A stretch of 64,000 nucleotides of DNA. It comes from Streptacidiphilus fuscans. GTDB lineage: Bacteria > Actinomycetota > Actinomycetes > Streptomycetales > Streptomycetaceae. Where the stretch lies: the NCBI RefSeq assembly GCF_015690355.1, contig NZ_JADPRT010000003.1, forward strand, positions 586,474 through 650,473. Reading direction: 5' to 3'. Position 1 is the stretch's first letter. Every line of letters begins with the position of its first letter. The notes below the pieces were generated by a model. The model saw only the letters and a program-made list of their open reading frames with translations, searched no databases and was not told where the DNA came from. The translations under genes and the position numbers were made by a program. This document shows, piece after piece, positions 57,261-64,000 of this stretch.

Positions 57261-57611
57261 GTGCTGGAGATGGGACGGGAGCGGTTCGAGGAGCTGGTCG
57301 GGGAGGCGCTGGACCGGATCCCGGTGGAGCTCACCCGTTTGATGGACAACGTGGTGATCTTCGTCGAGGACGACCCCGCGCCGGGCCGGTCGGACCTGCT
57401 CGGGCTGTACGAGGGGACGCCGCTGACCGAGCGCGGGGACTGGTACGCCGGGGTGCTGCCGGACCGGATCACCGTCTACCGGAATCCGACGTTGCGGATG
57501 TGCCGCAGCGAGGACGAGGTGGTGCGGGAGGTCGGGGTGACGGTCGTGCATGAGATCGGGCATCACTTCGGGATTGACGACCAGCGGTTGCACCAGTTGG
57601 GGTACGGGTGA
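57261..57611 (+). CDS. Zincin-like metallopeptidase family protein
   Basis: 116 residues matching the short zincin family (minimal metalloprotease). It shows FEELVGEALDRIPVELTRLMDNVVIFVEDDP at the N-terminus and the zinc motif HEIGHHFGIDD at about 96-106. The substrate and physiological role are unknown; the protein is cytoplasmic. GTG 57261 is used; ATG 57270 is an alternative. A lipoprotein gene follows 124 bases on. Confidence 0.9.
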   Translation: MLEMGRERFEELVGEALDRIPVELTRLMDNVVIFVEDDPAPGRSDLLGLYEGTPLTERGDWYAGVLPDRITVYRNPTLRMCRSEDEVVREVGVTVVHEIGHHFGIDDQRLHQLGYG

Positions 57612-57735
57612 GCGGAGGGGCGCGAGTCGCGCGGGCGGGTTGACGCGTGCGTGTCCTTTGGCCGGTGGGCGCGTTGGAGAGGGGAAGGGGATCGGCGGGA
57701 CAGGACGCGCAGTAGAGGAAGCGGGGCCGGACGCG

Positions 57736-58242
57736 GTGGCAAAGGTCGAAGTGCGGGCGCGCCGGGCGCTCGCGTTCGTGGTGGTGGCCGGGGCCGTGGT
57801 CGGTGCGCTGCCGACGCTGGCCGGGTGCATGGAGGTGGGTCCGGCGACGGCGCCCACGGGGGCCGGTGTGCCGACGGCCGCGCCGGCGGGTGTGGGTGGC
57901 TCGCAGGACGGTGTGGCCACGCCGACGGAGCAGCCGCGGCACCGGGGCGGTGACCGCCCCAGCGCGGGGCCGGGCGTGAGCGCCCCCGCCGGTAGTCCTA
58001 CGCCGGGGGCACGCCCCAGCGGCACGCCCTCGCCTCAGCTCGGCGGCCAGCCGGTCGTGGTCACCCCGCTGCCCAGTACCAGCGGTGTCCGGCCGACGCT
58101 GACGCCGCCCTCGCAGCCAAGCCCCAGCCCTTCCCGGGTGCAGCCGTCCACGCCGCCCCCGACCACCTCGCCTCCGCCGACGCCCTCGCCGAGCCCCCCG
58201 AGCCCCTCCGCCACCGCGTCCGGAGCGGCACTCCGGGCGTGA
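57736..58242 (+). CDS. Proline/threonine/serine-rich lipoprotein
   Basis: About 168 residues. The signal region RARRALAFVVVAGAVVGALPTLAGC ends in the lipobox LAGC, predicting lipidation at that Cys. The mature part is entirely low complexity (Pro, Ser, Thr, Gly, Ala), of the kind that spans the thick wall as an extended stalk. No folded domain is visible. The start codon is uncertain (GTG 57736 chosen because it gives a standard signal peptide). Confidence 0.7.
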   Translation: MAKVEVRARRALAFVVVAGAVVGALPTLAGCMEVGPATAPTGAGVPTAAPAGVGGSQDGVATPTEQPRHRGGDRPSAGPGVSAPAGSPTPGARPSGTPSPQLGGQPVVVTPLPSTSGVRPTLTPPSQPSPSPSRVQPSTPPPTTSPPPTPSPSPPSPSATASGAALRA

Positions 58243-58447
58243 TTCGGGGCGTGATCCGGGGCGCGAATTGGGGGTGAGGGGCGTGTGACTCGGGTCTCCG
58301 GTGCCTTGTTTGCCCCGAGTGCGAGGCCTGGGCTATCTTGGTAGATCGTTGTGTTCAATTTGCCCGGCGCTGGAAGATAAGGCGCCCTTGGCGCGTTCCG
58401 GCACTCCGTGGCTGACCGCATAGAGGCGGTTTGGAAACCTGCGGACC

Positions 58448-58461
58448 TTGGCGCGTGCCAA
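58448..58461 (+). promoter_or_regulatory. Leader hairpin before the DEAD-box helicase gene
   Basis: TTGGC-GCGT-GCCAA forms a short hairpin 5 bases ahead of GGAAGG (58467-58472). The element CCTTGGCGCGT also occurs about 60 bases upstream (near 58387). The 236-base region 58243-58478 has no gene and probably contains a long 5' leader, as is common for cold-induced RNA helicases. A control role is inferred. Confidence 0.4.
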
Positions 58462-58478
58462 TATCCGGAAGGTTTTTC

Positions 58479-60674
58479 ATGTCCATCGTTGACGACGCCC
58501 GCTTCGCCATGCCCGAAAACGTCGAGGCTGCGGAGCACGAGGCCCTCATCGAGACCCCGGCTGACGCCGCCGACACCACTGACTCCGTCGACACCACCGA
58601 CGCCAACTCCACTGACTCCGACGAGAAGACGGTCACCTTCGGCGACCTGGGCCTGCCGGACGAGATCGTCCGCACGCTGGCCAAGCGCGGTGTGACCACC
58701 CCGTTCCCGATCCAGGCCGCGACCATCCCGGACGCGCTCGCCGGTAAGGACGTCCTCGGCCGTGGCCGTACCGGCTCCGGCAAGACGCTGAGCTTCGGCC
58801 TGCCGCTGCTGACCCGCCTGACCGAGGGCCGCACCCGTGCCAAGCGTCCGCGCGGCCTGATCCTGGTGCCGACCCGCGAGCTGGCCATGCAGGTCTCCGA
58901 CGCGCTGGAGCCGTACGGCTCGGTCCTCGGCCTGAACCTCAAGGTCGTCTGCGGTGGCACCTCGATGCCGAAGCAGATCTGGGCCCTGGAGCGCGGCGTC
59001 GACATCCTCGTCGCCACCCCCGGTCGTCTGCGCGACCTGATCGACCGCAACGCCTGCTCGCTCGAAGAGACCGAGATCGTCGTCCTCGACGAGGCCGACC
59101 AGATGGCCGACATGGGCTTCCTGCCCGAGGTCACCGAGCTCCTCGACAAGGTCCCGGCCGGCGGCCAGCGGATGCTGTTCTCCGCGACGCTGGAGAACGA
59201 GATCGGGACCCTGGTCAAGCGCTACCTGGTCAACCCGGTCACCCACGAGGTCGACCCGTCCGCCGGTGCGGTCACCACCATGACCCACCACGTCCTGGTC
59301 GTGAAGCCCAAGGACAAGGCGCCGGTCACCAACGCGATCGCCGCCCGCAAGGGCCGCACGATCATCTTCGTCCGCACCCAGATGGGCTGCGACCGCGTCG
59401 CCGACCAGCTGCGTGACGCGGGCGTCAAGGCCGACGCGCTGCACGGCGGCATGACCCAGGGCGCGCGTACCCGCACCCTCGGCGACTTCAAGGACGGCTA
59501 CGTCAACGTCCTCGTCGCCACCGACGTCGCCGCTCGCGGTATCCACGTCGACGGCATCGACCTGGTGCTCAACGTGGACCCGGCCGGTGACCACAAGGAC
59601 TACCTGCACCGCTCCGGCCGCACGGCGCGTGCCGGTCGCTCCGGCACGGTCGTCACGCTGATCCTGCCGCACCAGCGCCGCAGCACCTTCCGTCTGCTGG
59701 AGGACGCCGGTGTCGAGGCGACCCGCCACATCGTCGGCGGCTCCTTCGACGCGGACCTGGTCCGCATCACCGGCGCCCGTTCGCTGACGGAGGTTCAGGC
59801 CGAGTCGGCCGCGACCCAGGCCAAGCAGGCCGAGCGCGATGTCGCCTCGCTGACCAAGGAGTTGGAGCGGGCCACCCGCCACGCCGCCAGCCTCCGCGAC
59901 GAGGCCGACCGTCTGGCCAGCCGCGCCGCCAACGAGCGTGCCGAGCTGGGCCTGGAGGACGAGCCGGTCGCGGACGCGACGGACGGTGCCGAGGCGGCCG
60001 AGGGCACCGCGGTCGCGGTTGCCGAGGCCCGCGACGCTGCCGACGCCCCGGTCGAGGTCGAGGCCCGCGCGCCGCGTGCGGACCGTGGCTTCTCGTCCCG
60101 CGAGGAGCGCGGCCGCGACGACCGTGGTGACCGTGGCGGCTTCCAGCGTCGTGACGACCGTGGCGGCTTCCGCCGGGACGACCGTCGCGACGACCGTGGT
60201 GGTTTCCAGCGTCGGGATGACCGCGGTGGCGAGCGTGGTGGCTTCCAGCGTCGTGACGACCGTGAGGGCTTCCGCCGCGATGACCGTCGCGATGACCGTG
60301 GTGGTTTCCAGCGTCGGGATGACCGCGGTGGCGAGCGTGGTGGTTTCCAGCGTCGTGACGACCGTGAGGGCTTCCGCCGTGACGACCGTCGTGACGACCG
60401 CGGTGACCGCGGCGGCGACCGTGGCGGCGAGCGTGGTGGCTTCCAGCGTCGCGAGGACCGTCCGTCCTACGGCGCGGGTCGCTCCTTCGGTGGCGACCGT
60501 GACCGTCGTCCGTCCTTCGGCGCCCGTCGCGACGACCACCGTCCGGCGTCCGGCAACTTCCGTCGGGACGACCGCCGTGACGACCGTGGCGGCTTCCAGC
60601 GCCGTGACGACCGTGGCTCCTCCGGCTTCCGCGCCGGTGGCTCCGCCGACCGCAAGCCGCGCTGGAAGAACTGA
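58479..60674 (+). CDS. DEAD-box RNA helicase with C-terminal RG-rich repeats
   Basis: A 731-residue ATP-dependent RNA helicase. The N-terminus is acidic, Thr/Asp-rich. The Q motif (FGDLGLPDEIVRTLAKRGVTTPFPIQ), Walker A GRTGSGKT, VLDEADQM, SATLE, and HRSGRTARAGRSG define two complete RecA domains (about 50-430). A coiled-coil-like segment (435-500) precedes a ~190-residue tail of FQRRDDRGG/FRRDDRRDD repeats, an RNA-binding and condensate-forming type of sequence. ATG 58479 with GGAAGG ahead. A role in ribosome assembly or cold adaptation is inferred from the family. Confidence 0.95.
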   Translation: MSIVDDARFAMPENVEAAEHEALIETPADAADTTDSVDTTDANSTDSDEKTVTFGDLGLPDEIVRTLAKRGVTTPFPIQAATIPDALAGKDVLGRGRTGSGKTLSFGLPLLTRLTEGRTRAKRPRGLILVPTRELAMQVSDALEPYGSVLGLNLKVVCGGTSMPKQIWALERGVDILVATPGRLRDLIDRNACSLEETEIVVLDEADQMADMGFLPEVTELLDKVPAGGQRMLFSATLENEIGTLVKRYLVNPVTHEVDPSAGAVTTMTHHVLVVKPKDKAPVTNAIAARKGRTIIFVRTQMGCDRVADQLRDAGVKADALHGGMTQGARTRTLGDFKDGYVNVLVATDVAARGIHVDGIDLVLNVDPAGDHKDYLHRSGRTARAGRSGTVVTLILPHQRRSTFRLLEDAGVEATRHIVGGSFDADLVRITGARSLTEVQAESAATQAKQAERDVASLTKELERATRHAASLRDEADRLASRAANERAELGLEDEPVADATDGAEAAEGTAVAVAEARDAADAPVEVEARAPRADRGFSSREERGRDDRGDRGGFQRRDDRGGFRRDDRRDDRGGFQRRDDRGGERGGFQRRDDREGFRRDDRRDDRGGFQRRDDRGGERGGFQRRDDREGFRRDDRRDDRGDRGGDRGGERGGFQRREDRPSYGAGRSFGGDRDRRPSFGARRDDHRPASGNFRRDDRRDDRGGFQRRDDRGSSGFRAGGSADRKPRWKN
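60130..60600 (+). repeat. In-frame tandem repeats coding the RG-rich tail
   Basis: Units of about 34 codons (102 bp) coding for GGFQRRDDRGG..FRRDDRRDD. For example GTTTCCAGCGTCGGGATGAC occurs at 60202 and again at 60304 with nearly identical flanks. High identity suggests recent unequal crossing-over; length probably varies between strains. Confidence 0.85.
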
Positions 60675-60769
60675 CCTCGGTCGGGTTCACCGACAGGCAG
60701 CTTCACCGACAGACAGCTTCACCGACAGGCCGTCCCCTTCCGGGGGCGGCCTGTCCGCGTTTCGGGGGC

Positions 60770-62482
60770 TTACTGCATGACCGGGGTGTGGCCGTTCATG
60801 CCGAAGCGGGGCGAGCACTTCTCGTCGGACTGGTCGCCGATCTTCCAGACGCAGATCCACATCGCGTAGCCGGTGTCCGGGAGGAAGTTGGTCTTCGCGG
60901 CGCCGTAGGAGGCCCAGAAGCCGAAGGCCATGCCGCCGGGGCTGCGGTAGAGCACGGCCTGGCAGCTGTCGCCCATCGAGGTGTTGACCACGCCCGCGAG
61001 GTTGCCCGCGCCGTCGCTGTCCAGCCAGGCGGAGCAGGCGGCGTCGTTGGCGTACCAGTCGGTGTCCGCCTCGGAGCCGCGGACCTGTGCGGTGTCGTCG
61101 CTGCCGTTGATGCCGCTGATCGACGACGCGGTGGGGCTGGGGCCGGGCGCGGGAGGAGCGCTGGACGGGCCCGGACCGGGACCGGGGTTCGAGGTCGTGC
61201 CGGGCCCGCCCGGCGGGGTGGCCGCACCGCCGCCGGTGGCACCGCCCACGCCGTTACCGCCGCCTACGCCGTTGCCGCCGGTACCGCCCGTGCCGCCGCT
61301 CGGTCCGGCCGTGACCGTCGGGACCCCCGGCGACGCGGAGCCGGACCTGGTGGGGGAGGCGGTGGAACCACTCGGGCTCGCGGAGGACGACTGCGTCGTC
61401 CGGCCCACGGGCTGGAGGGTGTACGTCGCGCCGCCGGACGTCCCTTGGGCGCCGGGCTGCGTGGACCCGGGGAAGAACGCGAACGCGGCGATCGCGGCCA
61501 GCGCGACCACAACGGCGGTCGGCAGCAGGATCAGGCGCGCGCGCCGGCTGGGTGTGCGGACGGTCGGGGCCTCGGAGTCGGGCCCGGGCTGGGGCTCCGC
61601 ATCCGGTGGCGGAACGGTGTCCATCTTGCTGACCGGCGTAGCGGCGAAGTCGCGTCGTGCGGCGATGCGGGCCATGACCTCGGACGGCCAGGACGGGCAC
61701 GGGTCCGGCAGGTGCCCGCGCGCGGCCTCGGCCAACTCGTGGGCGGTGCGGCGGGCTTCGGGGTCGGTGGCGAGGCACGACGCGACGAGGGCGGCGAGGT
61801 CCGCGTCCACGGCACGCAGCGGTTCGACGTCGGGGACGACGCCGGGCGTGCGGCCCGAGGCCGCGTAGAGCAGGAGCGCTCCGAGCCCGTAGACGTCCGC
61901 GGGTGCGCCCACGTTCTCGTCGCCGGACTGCTGCTCCGGTGCCGAGAAGCCCTGGGTTCCGTAGCTGCCACCGCTCTTGGTGAGCCTTGCCTGGTCGGCG
62001 GCGCGCGCGATGCCGAAGTCGATCAGCTTCACGCCGTCGCGGACCAGCATCACGTTGCCGGGCTTCACGTCCCGGTGCACGATGCCGGACGCGTGCACGG
62101 CGTGCAGTTGGGCGGCGGTCTCGGCCAGCAGCAGCCACAGCGCCTCGGCGGGCAGCGGGCCGCGCAGCCGGACGGCCTCGTCGACGGTCAGCCCCGGCAC
62201 GTACTCGGCGGCGAACCAGGGCCGGTCCGCGGTGCCGTCGCTCGCCAGCATCCTCGGCCCGACCCCGACCGGCACCCGGTAGAGGATGCCGACCTCGCGC
62301 TCGAAGCGCTCGCTGGAGACCAGTCGTGCCCGGACGCGTTTGACGGCGGCGTAGCCCCGGTCCGACACGCCGAGGTAGACCTCGCCCATGCCGCCGGTGC
62401 CGAGCACACCGATGACGGTGAAGCTGCCGATCTCCTGCGGATCGTCCGGGCCGAGCGGTTCGGCGATCGTGCTGTCCATCAT
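60770..62482 (-). CDS. Transmembrane Ser/Thr protein kinase
   Basis: 570 residues. The kinase domain is at 20-260: Gly loop GTGGMGEV, ATP lysine K48, catalytic HRDVKPGN (D138) and DFG at 155-157, with an activation loop ending GTQGFSAPEQ. One transmembrane helix (316-337) is followed by an extracellular Ser/Thr/Gly/Pro stalk and a compact C-terminal domain with four cysteines (ACSAWLDSDG, DSCQAVLYRS, WICVWKIGDQSDEKCS). There are no PASTA repeats, so the ligand is not peptidoglycan by that route. Divergent from an FHA-domain gene, likely its phosphopeptide-reading partner. Confidence 0.94.
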   Translation of the reverse strand: MMDSTIAEPLGPDDPQEIGSFTVIGVLGTGGMGEVYLGVSDRGYAAVKRVRARLVSSERFEREVGILYRVPVGVGPRMLASDGTADRPWFAAEYVPGLTVDEAVRLRGPLPAEALWLLLAETAAQLHAVHASGIVHRDVKPGNVMLVRDGVKLIDFGIARAADQARLTKSGGSYGTQGFSAPEQQSGDENVGAPADVYGLGALLLYAASGRTPGVVPDVEPLRAVDADLAALVASCLATDPEARRTAHELAEAARGHLPDPCPSWPSEVMARIAARRDFAATPVSKMDTVPPPDAEPQPGPDSEAPTVRTPSRRARLILLPTAVVVALAAIAAFAFFPGSTQPGAQGTSGGATYTLQPVGRTTQSSSASPSGSTASPTRSGSASPGVPTVTAGPSGGTGGTGGNGVGGGNGVGGATGGGAATPPGGPGTTSNPGPGPGPSSAPPAPGPSPTASSISGINGSDDTAQVRGSEADTDWYANDAACSAWLDSDGAGNLAGVVNTSMGDSCQAVLYRSPGGMAFGFWASYGAAKTNFLPDTGYAMWICVWKIGDQSDEKCSPRFGMNGHTPVMQ

Positions 62483-62512
62483 CGGCAGGTCCCCCGACTG
62501 CGTGCACTCAAG

Positions 62513-62562
62513 GTTGACAGGCTATCAACAAGTCCACGGCCAGCATGGCGTGTTGACAGGCT
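62513..62562. promoter_or_regulatory. Repeated GTTGACAGGCT motif between the kinase and FHA genes
   Basis: GTTGACAGGCT occurs at 62513-62523 and 62552-62562, 39 bases apart. The first is part of an inverted repeat GTTGA-N7-TCAAC. Both contain TTGACA, a possible -35 element. This is probably the divergent promoter/operator region; no regulator can be named. Confidence 0.45.
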
Positions 62563-62680
62563 TGGCGTGCGGGTATGCGGGACTTCGCACATCTTGGATA
62601 CCAGTGCTTCGCACACTGTGTGAGGACCGGTCCCCATCGTGCCTTCGTACACTGGCGCGAGCCGAGCCGGAGGATGTGAC

Positions 62681-63475
62681 ATGGCGTCAGGAACCTTTCC
62701 ACCCCAGATGTTGCCACCCGGGAGTCCCGCCGACCGAGTGCCGACGGCGCCGCCGGGAACGATCTTCGTACTGGGTCCGGAGGGCGGGTACGCGGTGCCG
62801 CCGCGCCGGTACACGTTGCTGTTCGGACGCGACCGCGATGACGTGCACGTGCCCGTCGGCGTCGACGACCCGACGGTCAGCCGTCGGCACGGCGTCTTCA
62901 CCTGCACGGGCGCGGACGGCGACTGGTGGCTGGTCAACACCGGAAACCTCCCGATCGAACTGCCCGACGGCGTGCTGATGCTCACCGGGCACAAGCGGAT
63001 CCTGACGGCCGGGTACACCCCGCTGGTGATCAACTCGTCCAAGCAGCGCTCCCATCTGGTGGAGGTCCGTCTGGTGGACGAGGACGACCGGCACCCCCGT
63101 TCCACGAGCAGCGCGGAGACCGTGGACCCGGAGACGGTCTACGAACTCTCGCCGCAGGAGCGGCTGGTGCTCACCGCGCTCTCCAGGCGCTATCTGGAGG
63201 GCCACGACGCGTTCCCGCTCCCGCTGCCGTGGGAGGACACCGCGCGTCTGGTCAACGCCTCGCCGTACGTGACCAAGTCCTGGACGTACAAGTCGGTGGC
63301 GAACACCGTCGAGGACGTCCGCGAGCGCCTGCACCGCCGGGGCGTGCGGGGCCTGCTGCGGGACGAGGTCGGCGAGCCGGTCGGCGCGACGCTCAGCGTC
63401 AACCTGATCAGGGAACTGCTGAAGACCGCGACGCTGAGCGCGCAGGACCTGGAGCTGCTGGCGGAGCAGGACTGA
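62681..63475 (+). CDS. FHA domain-containing protein
   Basis: 264 residues. The FHA domain (about 45-130) has the phosphothreonine-binding residues in LLFGRDRDD and VSRRHGVF. The C-terminal part (150-235: LSPQERLVLTALSRRYLEG, then TYKSVANTVEDVRERLHRRGV) looks like a winged-helix or effector region found in actinobacterial FHA proteins next to kinases. ATG 62681 with GGAGG 7 bases ahead. Probably recognises proteins phosphorylated by the divergent kinase. Confidence 0.92.
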   Translation: MASGTFPPQMLPPGSPADRVPTAPPGTIFVLGPEGGYAVPPRRYTLLFGRDRDDVHVPVGVDDPTVSRRHGVFTCTGADGDWWLVNTGNLPIELPDGVLMLTGHKRILTAGYTPLVINSSKQRSHLVEVRLVDEDDRHPRSTSSAETVDPETVYELSPQERLVLTALSRRYLEGHDAFPLPLPWEDTARLVNASPYVTKSWTYKSVANTVEDVRERLHRRGVRGLLRDEVGEPVGATLSVNLIRELLKTATLSAQDLELLAEQD

Positions 63476-63518
63476 GCGGGCGTTGGCAGGACTGAGCAGG
63501 CGTTGGGCTCCCGGACAT

Positions 63519-63583
63519 CGACAGGGCCCCGTGGACGGCTTGGAGGGCGTACCCACCCTTCGAGCTGCCAGGGGGCCCTGTCG
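63519..63583. terminator. Terminator between the FHA gene and the convergent last gene
   Basis: CGACAGGGCCCC (63519-63530) pairs with GGGGCCCTGTCG (63572-63583). The loop region has further partial pairing. Confidence 0.8.
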
Positions 63584-63588
63584 TCACG

Positions 63589-64000
63589 TCAGGGGTTGAT
63601 CCCGTCGAACTGCCGGACCCAGTAGGGCGGCTGGCCCACGGTGCCGTCCCACTGGGACACGATGAGGGTCAGCGAGTTGGCACCGGCGCTGCCGGGGTGG
63701 ATGTAGCCGCCGTAGAGGTTGGGCACGGTCAGCGCGGTGACCTGCGGGTTCGGGGTGCTCCATACGGCGTCCGGGCGGGACGCGGTGCGCGTGAAGATGG
63801 TGCCGAGGACCGTGTCGAAGTAGCTCATGCAGTAGGTTCCGCCGATCAGCTTCACCGAGAACTCGCCGGTGTTGTTGCCGGAGAGGATGACTGACGGCGG
63901 AGCCGCCGTGGTCCACTGCCAGGAGCCGTCGAGGTAGGCCCAGTTCTGCTGGGCCCCGAAGTTCCCGTCGTGGAAGTCGCCCGGCTGGATACGGAAGAGC
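63589..64000 (-). CDS. 3' part of a probably secreted protein (DUF4185-like), cut by the window edge
   Basis: The frame is open from base 64000 to the stop at 63589, giving the last ~136 residues. They read as beta-rich repeats: LFRIQPGDFHDGNFGAQQNWAYL, then TGEFSVKLIGGTYCMSYFDT, then NLYGGYIHPGSAGANSLTLIVSQWDG, ending YWVRQFDGINP. From memory this resembles the C-terminal region of DUF4185 proteins (five-bladed propeller, glycosidase-like, often secreted). The N-terminus, and any signal peptide, lie outside the window. Confidence 0.6.
   Translation of the reverse strand, partial: LFRIQPGDFHDGNFGAQQNWAYLDGSWQWTTAAPPSVILSGNNTGEFSVKLIGGTYCMSYFDTVLGTIFTRTASRPDAVWSTPNPQVTALTVPNLYGGYIHPGSAGANSLTLIVSQWDGTVGQPPYWVRQFDGINP

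Noticed and set aside
60130..60600. Repeats resembling a CRISPR array
   Set aside because: The repeats are in frame, directly adjacent with no unique spacers, and encode the RG-rich tail of the helicase. No cas genes are present.

Overview
The window is high-GC (about 70 percent) DNA from a streptomycete or close relative (Streptomyces, Kitasatospora or Streptacidiphilus). Evidence: GTG/TTG starts, GGAGG-type ribosome sites, an HspR-type HAIR site before clpB, LsrL, BldC, DUF3073, valine dehydrogenase, and gene neighbourhoods matching S. coelicolor. No phage, insertion sequence or CRISPR array was seen. Nearly all of it is a conserved housekeeping region with a few accessory genes.

Bases 1-13200: the 5' tip of a minus-strand gene, a LURP-one-related protein, clpB under a HAIR operator, a secreted FG-GAP protein, a YbjN protein, an L,D-transpeptidase lipoprotein, a quinone oxidoreductase-like enzyme, a class I aminotransferase, and a divergent MFS transporter/AsnC regulator pair. 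Bases 13500-27200: DUF2617 plus a membrane-fused spermidine synthase-like protein, an SRPBCC protein, an aldose epimerase, pyrE, a DedA protein, fructose-bisphosphate aldolase, DUF3151, a diacylglycerol-kinase-like protein, purA, two GNAT acetyltransferases, a class III aminotransferase and a GntR regulator. Bases 27200-46300 hold the purine block: purD, then two conserved accessory genes, purC, three tRNA-Gly genes, lsrL, purS-purQ-purL, an ECF41 sigma module, a DMT transporter, a sterol-carrier-like protein, purF and purM. With purA upstream, much of de novo purine synthesis is in this window. Bases 46500-52700: DUF3073, valine dehydrogenase, a conserved unknown, bldC with a long structured upstream region, tRNA-Asp, a VIT-family transporter and an M23 peptidase. 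Bases 52800-64000: an esterase, an HTH plus Clp-N operon that looks like a split ClpC2, small unknowns, a toxin-antitoxin-like pair, a tRNA-Glu-Asp-Phe cluster, a zincin, a lipoprotein, an RG-repeat DEAD-box helicase, a Ser/Thr kinase facing an FHA protein, and the end of a probably secreted protein.

The most interesting points are these. (1) A small HTH gene and a double Clp-N-domain gene sit under a perfect 12-bp inverted repeat that overlaps the HTH start codon; this resembles mycobacterial ClpC2 split in two. (2) A tRNA-Gly(UCC) lacks the D-loop GG and the TTC of the T-loop, like the non-proteinogenic tRNA-Gly of staphylococcal cell-wall synthesis. (3) An ECF41 sigma operon has a near-consensus ECF41 promoter. 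(4) A toxin-antitoxin-like operon has a nested palindromic operator. (5) An M48-like protein has lost HExxH, and a DHA2-type MFS transporter lacks its middle membrane segments. (6) A roughly 140-bp palindromic repeat family occurs five or six times. (7) Several genes have a -10 box about 7 bases before the start codon, suggesting leaderless transcripts.

All identifications come from reading the sequence and from memory of protein families and S. coelicolor gene order. No database search was run.
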